NCBI RefSeq assembly: GCF_018967845.1
Contig: NZ_JAHLZZ010000001.1
Location: 2,294,001-2,358,000, forward strand
Direction: 5' to 3'
DNA from: Hymenobacter siberiensis
Lineage (GTDB): Bacteria > Bacteroidota > Bacteroidia > Cytophagales > Hymenobacteraceae
DNA length: 64,000 bases
In this document: positions 49,726 to 57,046 of the stretch, one piece after another
How the letters are laid out: every line of letters starts with the position of its first letter
How positions within the stretch are numbered: position 1 is the stretch's first letter
Program-made: the position numbers and the translations under genes
Notes under the pieces: generated by a model
The model's database searches: none
Told to the model about the DNA's origin: nothing
Seen by the model: only the letters and a program-made list of their open reading frames with translations

Positions 49726-49839
49726 ATGGCTTATCTCAAAAAACTGTTCCCCTACTTGTTGGCAAGCCTAGTAGTCGTTGGAATATGGAAGCTTCTTCTG
49801 AAAATTACGCTTGGTTTCCAAAGGGGAAAGAGCAGTTGA
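49726..49839 (+). CDS. Small membrane peptide, 37 aa, overlapping the disrupted gene
   Basis: A short frame reads MAYLKKLFPYLLASLVVVGI, continues with a second hydrophobic run (WKLLLKITLGF), and stops at TGA 49839. It overlaps the start (49785) of the following disrupted gene in another frame. It may be a genuine tiny membrane peptide, or the lost N-terminus of that gene after a frameshift. The AT-rich codon use matches the islet, not the genome. Confidence 0.35.
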   Translation: MAYLKKLFPYLLASLVVVGIWKLLLKITLGFQRGKSS

Positions 49840-49899
49840 CGCTTGAAATTGCTCTTGCAAGAATCTTTGTTTATAAAGTAGTTCTTTGGTTAATTATTA

Positions 49900-50878
49900 G
49901 ACTTGTTGCGAAGTGAGTGAAGTGCGGAATTTTCGACAAACTGTACTTAAATTTAGAACATGAACTTTTCCGTAAAAAACCTCACTACTTCGCGTAAATG
50001 GCGTGCTGCCACGGGACTCACGGCGGAGCGTTTTGCGCAGCTTTTGGCGCATTTTAAGCAGGCGTATTTTCGGTTAAATGGAACAGATATGATTGAACGT
50101 GGGGCTTTTGCGCCGTATGAAGTAGCCCTTAAAACAGAAGAAGAATTACTGCTTTTCACCCTATTCAGCTTCAAAGCAAACTTGACGTATGATTTGTTGG
50201 GATTGGTCAGTGGGATGGACGGTTCCAACGCGAAACGCAACCAGGAATTAGGCATTACGGTGCTCCAAGAAGCGCTGGAGCAAACCGGGCATGCGCCAAA
50301 GCGGGAATTTGCGACAGTGGCCGAATTTGAAGCCTATTTTCAGGAACACGAGACGTTATTGGTCGATGGAACAGAGCAACGCAAGCAACGACCAGGAAAT
50401 AAAGAGATGCAAAAAGACTACTATAGCGGTAAAAAAAAATACACGCCGTAAAAGAGATAGTTATTTCAACGACCATTCGCTGGATTGGTTTTATCAGCCG
50501 TTGTTACGGCGGAAGACACCACGACTACAGTGTGCTAAAAAGCATTTTACCAGTTGATAAAGAGTGGTTTAAAAAGTTCAAGGTGCGGTTGGACCTGGGG
50601 TTTTTGGGCTTCGCGAAAGACTACGTTTGCCGGAAAGTTTTTATTCCTATCAAAAAGCCGAAAGGGAAAGAACTCACCGATGAACAACGAGAAATAAATA
50701 CAAAACAAGCAAGTGAACGAATTACCGTAGAGCATAGCATTGGCGGATTGAAACGTTATCGAATTTTGGAAGACCGATTACGTTTGCATAATTTGAACCT
50801 GTACAATGACGTGCTGGGAGTGTGTGCGGGCTTGTGGAATTTCAGCTTAAATCTGTGATTAATAGCTCGCAACAAGTC
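49900..50878 (+). mobile_element. IS5-family insertion sequence, 979 bp, copy 2
   Basis: The ends are GACTTGTTGCGA inverted repeats, with flanking TA at 49898-49899 and 50879-50880. It is the same length as copy 1 and encodes identical orfA and orfB products, in the opposite orientation. Confidence 0.93.
49960..50858 (+). CDS. IS5-family transposase made by -1 frameshift (copy 2)
   Basis: OrfA (49960-50451) ends just after a run of nine A (50431-50439). A -1 slip there continues into orfB, ending at 50858. The product is identical to copy 1: DDE residues in TLLVDGTEQ, GGRHHDYSVLK and RITVEHSIGGLKRY, about 299 aa in total. It is intact. Confidence 0.88.
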
Positions 50879-51439
50879 TATTACAAATAGCGCGCTATTC
50901 GGCATAAAATGTACCCTTAGAAAACAGTACACAGCCGGATTATTTGCGGCTCTGCCTGCCGTGATATTTTACTTTGCGATAGGGAAATGGGTTGAAGAAA
51001 AGTGTGCGTTTTCTTATTACACGGTATTTCTCAATCAATCGGTAAGCGAGGAATATTTACAAGACCCAATTAAAGAAGCGGGTTATGCTATAGGCCCGCT
51101 TTTGTCAGCGAACATCAGTAACAAAGAGATGAAATTCAGACGCTATGCGATTAGTGCGCTTGGCGATATTGGTTACAGGCCCGCCACGCCGGTTTTGCGC
51201 AATATTCTATTCGACCAAAGCGAACCCGATTATATCCGAGCTGATGCATGTGAAGTATTAACCAGATTCAATTAACCAGATTCAATTAGAGTGTTTCTGA
51301 TGAGCAGCACATACATTAAATCCGACTGATAAAGAGGAATAAAGAACTAGCGGGCGCTGTCACTGGTACAGCACCATAAAGCCAAGCGTAACGTTGGCAA
51401 GGAAAAGGCATTTAGCGTTTCCCGTTCGTGCCTCTTGCC

Positions 51440-52084
51440 TTACGATTTCGCTGGTGCCTTCTTCTTGCCCGTACCCGTGCTGGCCCCCAGCCGCTCGGGG
51501 TTATCGGCCAGAAACTTGCCCCAGCTTTTGCCGCCGCTCACGGTGTTATTGTTGCCCTTCTGGTAGTGGTGGCACAGGGCCACGGCCAGGGCATCGGTCG
51601 CGTCCAGAAAGGTGCTGGCTTCGGCAATGGGCGGCAGCTTCAGGGTCTGGCGCAGCATGTGGGCCACCTGCTCCTTAGTGGAGTTGCCCGAGCCCGTCAC
51701 GGACTGCTTCACCTTGGTGGGTGCGTACTCCACGTAGGGAATCTGGCGCGAGAGAGCAGCTGCGATGGCCACGCCCTGCGCCCGGCCCAGCTTGAGCATA
51801 CTCTGCACGTTCACGCCGAAAAACGGGGCCTCGATGGCCAGCTCATCGGGCAGGTACTCGTCGATGAGCTCCAGCATGCGGTCGAAAATCCGCTTTAGCT
51901 TTACGGCGTGATTCGAGCCCAGGGCCTTCATATTGATAACGTCGTAGCACAGCACGTCCACGCGCTGGCCGCGCACCTCAATCAGGGCGTAGCCCATAAT
52001 CTGGGTGCCGGGGTCGACGCCCATAATGATTTTGGGCAGCAGCTCGACGGCGGGAGCGGGGCGGGGGCGAAGGGGGGCAGGCAT
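51440..52084 (-). CDS. ruvC: Holliday junction resolvase RuvC
   Basis: RuvC cuts Holliday junctions as a dimer with RuvAB. The 214-residue protein has IIMGVDPGTQIMGYALI (first catalytic Asp, near residue 24), ELAIEAPFFGVNVQSMLKLGRAQG (Glu), and STFLDATDALAVALCHHYQ (the last two Asp). This completes the DEDD set. It is longer than the 170-aa norm because of a basic GKKKAPAKS tail and an N-terminal extension. ATG 52084 lies 6 bp after a perfect -7 element, so the mRNA is probably leaderless. The stop is followed by an imperfect GGCAAG/CTTGCC hairpin region. Confidence 0.94.
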   Translation of the reverse strand: MPAPLRPRPAPAVELLPKIIMGVDPGTQIMGYALIEVRGQRVDVLCYDVINMKALGSNHAVKLKRIFDRMLELIDEYLPDELAIEAPFFGVNVQSMLKLGRAQGVAIAAALSRQIPYVEYAPTKVKQSVTGSGNSTKEQVAHMLRQTLKLPPIAEASTFLDATDALAVALCHHYQKGNNNTVSGGKSWGKFLADNPERLGASTGTGKKKAPAKS

Positions 52085-52090
52085 CTGGCC

Positions 52091-52098
52091 CAAAGTTA
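52091..52098 (-). promoter_or_regulatory. -7 element of ruvC, leaderless spacing
   Basis: Minus strand TAACTTTG matches TAnnTTTG and ends 6 bp before ATG 52084. Confidence 0.6.
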
Positions 52099-53188
52099 CG
52101 ACCCCGGCAAGGCCAGTGCGTCAGAAACTGATGTTTCATCGGCGGCCGGTTCTTCGGCGGCGCATACCGGCTCGCGCCCGTCTCCGCCGGAACCCGAGAA
52201 CCGCCGGGCGCGGCAGTGGCGTCGAATCGTATTCTGGGGTAAAATCGGGGTCACGCTGCTTACGCTGGGCCTGCTGTACCACTCCATCTTTGCCGCGCCC
52301 GATACGGCGGCGGCCTGGCGGCACCTGCTCAGCACCACGCTCAGCGGGGCGGGGCGTGGGCCGGTGCTGCTGGCCCTGGCCTTGGTGCCCGCCAACTGGG
52401 GCCTGGAGGCCTGGAAGTGGTACCGTCTGGCTCGGCATCTGGAGCCGGTCACGTTCGGGCGCAGCTTCCGGGCGGTGCTGGTGGGCCTCACGCTGGGCTT
52501 TGCCACTCCCAACCGCGTGGGCGACTACGCCGGGCGCATCATCGAGCTCAAAAGCCGCCGGGTGAGTGCGCTGGGGGCCGTTTTTCTGGGACGCTACTGC
52601 CAGCTGGTGGCCACCGTGCTGGCGGGCGTGGCGGGCCTGCTTTATTTCCTGCTGAAGTTTTACCTGAAGGGCTACCCGGCGGCCGGAGTGGGCGTGGCGA
52701 CTTCGGCGCTGCTGCTGAGCGGGCTGGTGCTGGTGCCGCTGTACCGGTCGCGGCTGCTGCTGGCGGCGCTGGGCGTGTGGCGGCCGCTGCGGCGGTTCCG
52801 GCCGGCGCTGGCCATTATGCCCACCTATCCGGCGCGGGCGCTACACGCGGTACTGGCCATTTCGGGGCTGCGCTACGCGGTATTCTGCGCGCAGTTTATG
52901 CTGCTGCTGACGGCCTACGGCGTGGGCGGGCCGCTGGGGCCAGGGCTGGCTGCCGTGGCGGGTACGTTCTTTTTGAAGTCGCTGGTGCCCTCGCTCAATG
53001 CCCTGGCCGATGTGGGCGTGCGGGAGCTTTCGGCCACGCACCTGTTTGGGCTACTTGGGCAGCCAGCATTGCCGGTGCTGAGCGCGAGTCTGAGTTTGTG
53101 GGTTATCAATATTGCATTGCCCAGCGCGGCCGGCCTGCTGCTGGTGCCGGGGCTGCGCGTGCTGCGTGAGAAGCGCGCCGGGAAATGA
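52094..53188 (+). CDS. UPF0104/lysylphosphatidylglycerol-synthase-TM-like protein; start uncertain
   Basis: This integral membrane protein (about 8 TM helices) belongs to the LPG_synthase_TM family, whose partners often make or flip lipids. Visible features are WGKIGVTLLTLGLLYHSIF, WGLEAWKWYRLARHLEPVTFGRSFRAVLVGLTLGFATPNRVGDYAGRI (the RVGDYAGR hallmark) and FFLKSLVPSLNALADVGVREL. No ATG, GTG or TTG is in frame between the ruvC start and the first TM helix. The only canonical upstream codon (GTG 51908) lies antisense within ruvC. A rare start or an indel near the 5' end is possible. The coordinate given is the first codon beyond ruvC. It overlaps the next gene by ATGA. Confidence 0.8.
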   Translation, partial: SYDPGKASASETDVSSAAGSSAAHTGSRPSPPEPENRRARQWRRIVFWGKIGVTLLTLGLLYHSIFAAPDTAAAWRHLLSTTLSGAGRGPVLLALALVPANWGLEAWKWYRLARHLEPVTFGRSFRAVLVGLTLGFATPNRVGDYAGRIIELKSRRVSALGAVFLGRYCQLVATVLAGVAGLLYFLLKFYLKGYPAAGVGVATSALLLSGLVLVPLYRSRLLLAALGVWRPLRRFRPALAIMPTYPARALHAVLAISGLRYAVFCAQFMLLLTAYGVGGPLGPGLAAVAGTFFLKSLVPSLNALADVGVRELSATHLFGLLGQPALPVLSASLSLWVINIALPSAAGLLLVPGLRVLREKRAGK

Positions 53189-54444
53189 TGGCAGGGCTGT
53201 TGCTTTTGGCGCTGCCGCTGCTGTACGCGGGGGTGATGGGGTGGCTGCGCGGCGGGTGGCAATGTCACCTCACCCCCCCAGCCCCCCTCTCCAAAAAAGA
53301 GGGGGGAGCTAGTTCTGGCGCTGATTTTAGGCTCGGAATTTCAGCACAAAACCAGCCAGAGACAATACTAGAAACTAGTCCCCCCTCTTTTTTGGAGAGG
53401 GGGCTAGGGGCCGTGCCCGGCAGGGGTGAGGTGCCGCACTTCTCCGTCCTCATCGCTGCCCGCAACGAAGCCGCCAACCTCCCTCAGCTCCTGCGCGACC
53501 TCGCCGCCCAAACCCTGCCAGCTTCGCAATTCGAAGTCCTCATCGCCGACGACCATTCCACCGATGCTACCGCCGCGCTGGTAACGGCCGCCGCGCAGAA
53601 AACTGGTTTTCACCTGCGCCTAATCGAGCTGCCCCCTGCCCAAACCGGTAAAAAAGCCGCCCTGCTCACGGCCTTGCACGCTGCCCGTGCCCCCTGGCTG
53701 GTGTGCACCGATGCCGACTGCCGCCTCGGCCCCGGCTGGCTGGCGGCCTACGCGGCCCTGCTGCACCGGCAGCCGCAGGCTAATTTCATCAGCGGCCCGG
53801 TGCTGCTCACGGGGCCGGATTCGCTTTTTATGACGCTCATGGGGCTGGAGTTTGCCGGCCTGGTGGGGGTGGGCGCGGCCTGCCTGGCCCGCCAGGCTCC
53901 CACCATGTGCAACGGGGCCAATCTGGCCTACCGCCGCGCCGCCTTCGAGGCCGTGGGCGGCTTTGCCGATAATGCCCACCTGGCCAGCGGCGACGACGAG
54001 TTTCTGCTCCATAAAATCCACGCGACCTTTCCCGGCACGGCCTATTTCCTGACCGATGCGGCGGCCACCGTCCGCACGGCCGCGCCCGATACGCTGCGGG
54101 CGCTGCTGCGGCAGCGGGTGCGCTGGGCCAGCAAGTGGCGGCATTACCAAAGCGCGGCTTCACGCAACCTGGCCCTGCTGGTGCTGGGGGCCAATGTGGC
54201 ACTGGCCGCCGGAGCCGTAGCCCTGCTGAAATGGCCCGGCCTCTGGCCTTGGGTGGCGGCGGCCTGGGTCATCAAGCTGGGGGCCGATGCGTGGTTTCTG
54301 AGCCCGGTGCTAGGGTTTTTCGGGCGGCGCAAGTGGCTGTGGGGACTGTTGCCGCTGCAGTTGCTGTATGCGCCGTATGCGCTGGCGGTGGGGGCGGCCG
54401 GCTGGCGCGGCGGCTACGAGTGGAAGGGCCGGGTAGTGCAGTAG
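53185..54444 (+). CDS. GT2 membrane glycosyltransferase with in-frame palindromic insertion
   Basis: The 419-residue protein has an N-terminal TM (about 4-22). Residues from about 27 to 86 are encoded by an inserted palindrome (HLTPPAPLSKKEGG ... PPSFLERGLGAVPG). Then comes the GT2 domain: SVLIAARNEAANLPQLL, LIADDHSTDATAAL, VCTDADCRLGPGW, SGDDEFLLHKI and LLRQRVRWASKW (the QxxRW motif of processive or membrane GTs). The C-terminus has three TM helices (LALLVLGANVALAAGAVALL and following). It likely elongates or modifies a lipid-linked glycan. The start overlaps the upstream stop (ATGA), so they form an operon. The insertion keeps the frame, so the enzyme may remain active. Confidence 0.85.
   Translation: MMAGLLLLALPLLYAGVMGWLRGGWQCHLTPPAPLSKKEGGASSGADFRLGISAQNQPETILETSPPSFLERGLGAVPGRGEVPHFSVLIAARNEAANLPQLLRDLAAQTLPASQFEVLIADDHSTDATAALVTAAAQKTGFHLRLIELPPAQTGKKAALLTALHAARAPWLVCTDADCRLGPGWLAAYAALLHRQPQANFISGPVLLTGPDSLFMTLMGLEFAGLVGVGAACLARQAPTMCNGANLAYRRAAFEAVGGFADNAHLASGDDEFLLHKIHATFPGTAYFLTDAAATVRTAAPDTLRALLRQRVRWASKWRHYQSAASRNLALLVLGANVALAAGAVALLKWPGLWPWVAAAWVIKLGADAWFLSPVLGFFGRRKWLWGLLPLQLLYAPYALAVGAAGWRGGYEWKGRVVQ
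53264..53444. repeat. Palindromic element inserted inside a coding sequence
   Basis: Outer arms CACCTCACCCC/GGGGTGAGGTG enclose arms CCCTCTCCAAAAAAGAGGGG and a near-complement CCCCTCTTTTTTGGAGAGGG. AGCTAGTT/AACTAGT and a core of about 65 bp lie within. The roughly 180-bp length keeps the reading frame of the GT2 gene open. Confidence 0.85.
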
Positions 54445-54505
54445 GAGCGGGCGGGTGGGGCCGGAAAATCAGGGGCAAAAAATACTGTCCAGGAGACTTG
54501 AAAGG

Positions 54506-54513
54506 TAAATTTG
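54506..54513 (+). promoter_or_regulatory. -7 element upstream of the 54679 gene
   Basis: TAAATTTG matches TAnnTTTG. It is 165 bp before the TTG start, so it would give a long leader. The 54445-54678 stretch contains nothing else convincing. Confidence 0.35.
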
Positions 54514-54678
54514 CCGCACATATATTCCACCTAAGCCCAACGTGTTATGCGGTTCAGTTCGGTTGGTTTCGACCTTTCCTGTGCTTGCAGCCGAAACTGG
54601 TCGCGGTTGCGACACTTCTAAAAGCAAGCTGGATGCTGCTGTAAACCAGCGCTGCAGATTATCGTAAATTGCTCCCTA

Positions 54679-55395
54679 TTGAGAACAAGTGTGTTTATCG
54701 GCGTAGCGCTTTCCGTTGGTATTTGCCGGGCCAGCCACGCGCAGGATGCTGTCACCAAGGATGCGGTCACTACAGACGTAAAATTCTTTACTGAGGCCGC
54801 CTTCGTGCTCACAACGGGTACCATCCTGACTGGGACGCTGGTGCTGTACCCTGAAAGGGAGATACTTGCTCTCAAGAGTGCCAACGACAGCACCTACACG
54901 CTCCCGGCGCGGCTGGTGCGCGGGTTTGCCGCTAAAGATGCCCCCGACCAGCAGCGGGCGGGCGATACTTACCTTGCCTTGCAGCGCATCTTCCGGGTGT
55001 TTCCCCTACCGGCTACCAAATCGGCTTCGCCGGTTGCCTGGGGATTTTACGAACAGCCCAGTCGTGGGCCAGGCGCAGTACTGTTGCGGCGCGAGCGGGC
55101 GGTGGGATATCAGGAATCATTGCGGGGGGATTTCCCTGGTTCAAATGGACTCGCGACCCAAACCCCGTCCATGATAACCTTCTTCCCCGGCGCTACCATT
55201 ATTACGCTGTACCTGGCGACGGTTGCCGGCGCGGTGGTTCCGTTGCGGAAGCCTCAGGACGTGTTCAAGCATTTCCCCGCCATGGAGCCGCAGCTGCGCG
55301 CTTACGTCCGGGAAAATGGGCTGAACCTGTCCAACGACCGGGAATTATCCTTTCTGGTTAACTACGCCAACTCGCTGGCGAAACCAACGCCCTGA
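54679..55395 (+). CDS. Unknown exported protein, 238 aa
   Basis: I do not recognise the family. A signal peptide is likely (RTSVFIGVALSVGICRASHAQD), followed by DAVTKDAVTTDVKFFTEAAFVLTTGTILTGTLVLYPEREILALKSANDSTYTLPARLVRGFAAK. The TGTILTGTLVLY...YTLPARLVRGF stretch looks like the small beta-domain seen in exported proteins of Bacteroidota. The C-terminal half contains LVAVAGAVVP-like hydrophobic sequence (TIITLYLATVAGAVVPL) and KHFPAMEPQLRAYVRENGLNLS. The start is TTG 54679, as no ATG is in frame before the signal peptide. Confidence 0.65.
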   Translation: MRTSVFIGVALSVGICRASHAQDAVTKDAVTTDVKFFTEAAFVLTTGTILTGTLVLYPEREILALKSANDSTYTLPARLVRGFAAKDAPDQQRAGDTYLALQRIFRVFPLPATKSASPVAWGFYEQPSRGPGAVLLRRERAVGYQESLRGDFPGSNGLATQTPSMITFFPGATIITLYLATVAGAVVPLRKPQDVFKHFPAMEPQLRAYVRENGLNLSNDRELSFLVNYANSLAKPTP

Positions 55396-55435
55396 CCGTC
55401 GGTAGTGGCTTCGGAGTAATGCCACCTGCCGGGCT

Positions 55436-55443
55436 TACATTTG
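55436..55443 (+). promoter_or_regulatory. -7 element of the 55474 gene and permease
   Basis: TACATTTG matches TAnnTTTG, 30 bp before GTG 55474. It overlaps an in-frame TTG at 55441, which therefore cannot be the start. Confidence 0.55.
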
Positions 55444-55473
55444 CCCAAATCCCAGCCTGCCGTTTCTCCTCCC

Positions 55474-55731
55474 GTGACTGACCCCGAATTTGACCTGCTC
55501 GACGAACTGTACTTCGTCACCCCATTTCGCACGCTGCTCCAGAAAACCGGCCTGCCCGCTAATGAGCTCGAAGACCAGCTCCGTACCTTGCTCGAGCAGG
55601 GTCTCATCCGCAGCTATTGGCCCGACCCCGATACCGAGCTGGCCTACGAAACCACGTCCTTCGGCGCCATTGCCCGCGACGCGGCCTACCTGGCTTCCAA
55701 GGAAGGCCTGCTGCAACACAACACCCGCTAG
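55474..55731 (+). CDS. Small protein co-transcribed with ABC permease, 85 aa
   Basis: The product VTDPEFDLLDELYFVTPFRTLLQKTGLPANELEDQLRTLLEQGLIRSYW is likely helical, with a winged-helix-like ending (AYLASKEGLLQHN). The LLEQGLI-RSYWPDPDTE pattern suggests a small adaptor or transcription-type fold, but no function is known. GTG 55474 was chosen because the upstream TTG lies in the promoter element. The permease gene begins 2 bp after its stop, so the pair is coupled. Similar small genes before DppC-like permeases occur in Cytophagales, as I recall. Confidence 0.65.
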   Translation: MTDPEFDLLDELYFVTPFRTLLQKTGLPANELEDQLRTLLEQGLIRSYWPDPDTELAYETTSFGAIARDAAYLASKEGLLQHNTR

Positions 55732-55733
55732 CG

Positions 55734-56927
55734 GTGGCCACGGCAGTTACGGCCGCGCCCCCCACTACGGCCGCCGCCGCCCGGCCGCCCGGCTACTACG
55801 TGCGCCAACGCCTGTGGCAAAACCGCCCCGCCGTGGCCGGGCTGGCCTTTATTGCCCTGTGCACGCTGGTGGCGCTGCTAGGCTACTGGGTACTGCCCGA
55901 CAACTCGCCCAACGCCAACCACGGCTTTGTGCAGATTCAGAAGGAGCCGCCCGGCCTGCAGGTGCTGCTGCTGCGCCAGCCCCTGCCCGACTCGTCGCGC
56001 ACCGGCCTGGCCCCGGCTAACATTTTCAGTACCTGGCTGCGCGGCCGCGAGCCTGAAGTCCAGGAAACCCCCATCGGTGGCTACCGGTTTGCCGGCGATT
56101 CCATTGTGTTGAAACCGCTGGGCGAGCATTCGGCCGAGGCGGGCCGGCAGCGGCGGCTGGCGCTGGCGGCCGTGGTGGGCCACGCTGGCCCTGCGGCCGA
56201 ATTGCAGCGCGAAGTCAAAGCCCGCCACCTCACTACGCGTACCTACGCCCTGGGCACCGACAAAGCCGGGCGCGACGAGCTGAGCCGGCTGCTGCTGGGC
56301 ACGCGCATTTCGCTGGGTATCGGGCTGGTAGCGGTGCTTATTTCGGTGGTGCTGGGCATGGCCGTGGGCGCGGTGGCCGGCTACTTCGGCGGTTGGGTCG
56401 ATTCCCTTTTATTGGGAGTGATGACCGTGGTGTGGAGCATTCCCGGCATCATGCTGGTCATTGCTATTTCGCTGGCGCTCGACAGCAAAGGCGTGTGGGT
56501 CAGCTTTGTAGCCGTGGGCCTGACGATGTGGGTGGACGTGGCCCGCGTGGTGCGCGGCCAGATGCTGAGCCTGCGCTCGTCCACCTTCGTTGAGGCCGGG
56601 CGGGTGCTGGGCCTACCCACGTCGCGCCTCATTGCGCGGCACCTGCTGCCCAATATGCGCGGCCCGCTCATTGTGCTGGCCACCAGCAACTTCGCTTCGG
56701 CTATTCTGCTTGAGGCGGGCCTGAGCTTCCTGGGCCTGGGGGTGCAGCCGCCCGCGCCCAGCTGGGGCCTGATGGTGAAGGAAGGCTACGATTTGCTGGG
56801 AACTGAGGCCGGCGTGTGGCTCACGCTGCTGCCCGGCGCGGCCATTTCGTTGCTTGTGCTCAGCTTCAACCTGCTCGGCAACGGCCTGCGCGATGCCTAC
56901 GACCCCAAAACGCCCGTTGCGGTGTGA
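55734..56927 (+). CDS. ABC transporter permease, DppC/OppC-like
   Basis: This is an inner-membrane permease subunit of a dipeptide/oligopeptide-type ABC importer. The 397-residue protein has an OppC-type N-terminal TM (RLWQNRPAVAGLAFIALCTLVALLG) and an unusually long periplasmic segment (about 60-175). The permease core follows: LGTDKAGRDELSRLLLGTRISLGIGLVAVLISVVLGMAVGAVAGYFGGWVD and the EAA loop (FVEAGRVLGLPTSRLIARHLLPN). SFLGLGVQPPAPSWGLM is the family end motif. No partner permease, ATPase or binding protein is adjacent. GTG 55734 is 2 bp past the preceding stop. Confidence 0.9.
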   Translation: MATAVTAAPPTTAAAARPPGYYVRQRLWQNRPAVAGLAFIALCTLVALLGYWVLPDNSPNANHGFVQIQKEPPGLQVLLLRQPLPDSSRTGLAPANIFSTWLRGREPEVQETPIGGYRFAGDSIVLKPLGEHSAEAGRQRRLALAAVVGHAGPAAELQREVKARHLTTRTYALGTDKAGRDELSRLLLGTRISLGIGLVAVLISVVLGMAVGAVAGYFGGWVDSLLLGVMTVVWSIPGIMLVIAISLALDSKGVWVSFVAVGLTMWVDVARVVRGQMLSLRSSTFVEAGRVLGLPTSRLIARHLLPNMRGPLIVLATSNFASAILLEAGLSFLGLGVQPPAPSWGLMVKEGYDLLGTEAGVWLTLLPGAAISLLVLSFNLLGNGLRDAYDPKTPVAV

Positions 56928-56995
56928 ATTTCTGGTTTCTGATACTTAACCAGCAGCGAGAAACCAGCAACCGGAAACCAACTGCGTAACCGCTG

Positions 56996-57003
56996 TAATT
57001 TTG
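56996..57003 (+). promoter_or_regulatory. -7 element of the SpoIIE-type phosphatase gene
   Basis: TAATTTTG matches TAnnTTTG, 43 bp before ATG 57047. The preceding 60 bp hold an imperfect GGTTTC/GAAACC inverted repeat. Confidence 0.5.
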
Positions 57004-57046
57004 TGGTCCCGCGTTCGGATTTCCGGCGCATTGCTTACCTTGCCGT

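Larger units (their letters stand above)
49785..51275 (+). pseudogene. Membrane protein with C-terminal repeat-like domain, interrupted by IS copy 2
   Basis: The 5' part (ATG 49785 to 49899) and 3' part (from 50879) are split by the 979-bp IS. Removing the IS and one TA joins them in frame at LWLIIITNSALF. This gives a 169-residue protein: a short N-terminus, two hydrophobic segments (near 33-47 and 59-73), then a soluble domain. The domain has FRRYAISALGDIGYRPATPVLRNIL and ADACEVLTRFN, like one or two HEAT/PBS-lyase-type repeats. The gene is AT-rich. No family is recognised. It resembles the disrupted gene at 14138 in base composition and fate, but not in sequence. Confidence 0.75.

Noticed and set aside
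14445..50878. The 34.5-kb segment as a composite transposon or genomic island
   Set aside because: It contains core genes (argS, menA, trpS, rnz) with normal high-GC composition, and each IS has its own TA duplication that rebuilds its own target gene.
53264..53444. Palindrome read only as a terminator inside an operon
   Set aside because: The hairpin has T- and A-rich runs, but the frame continues through it and the GT2 motifs follow intact, so it is foremost an insertion within a gene.
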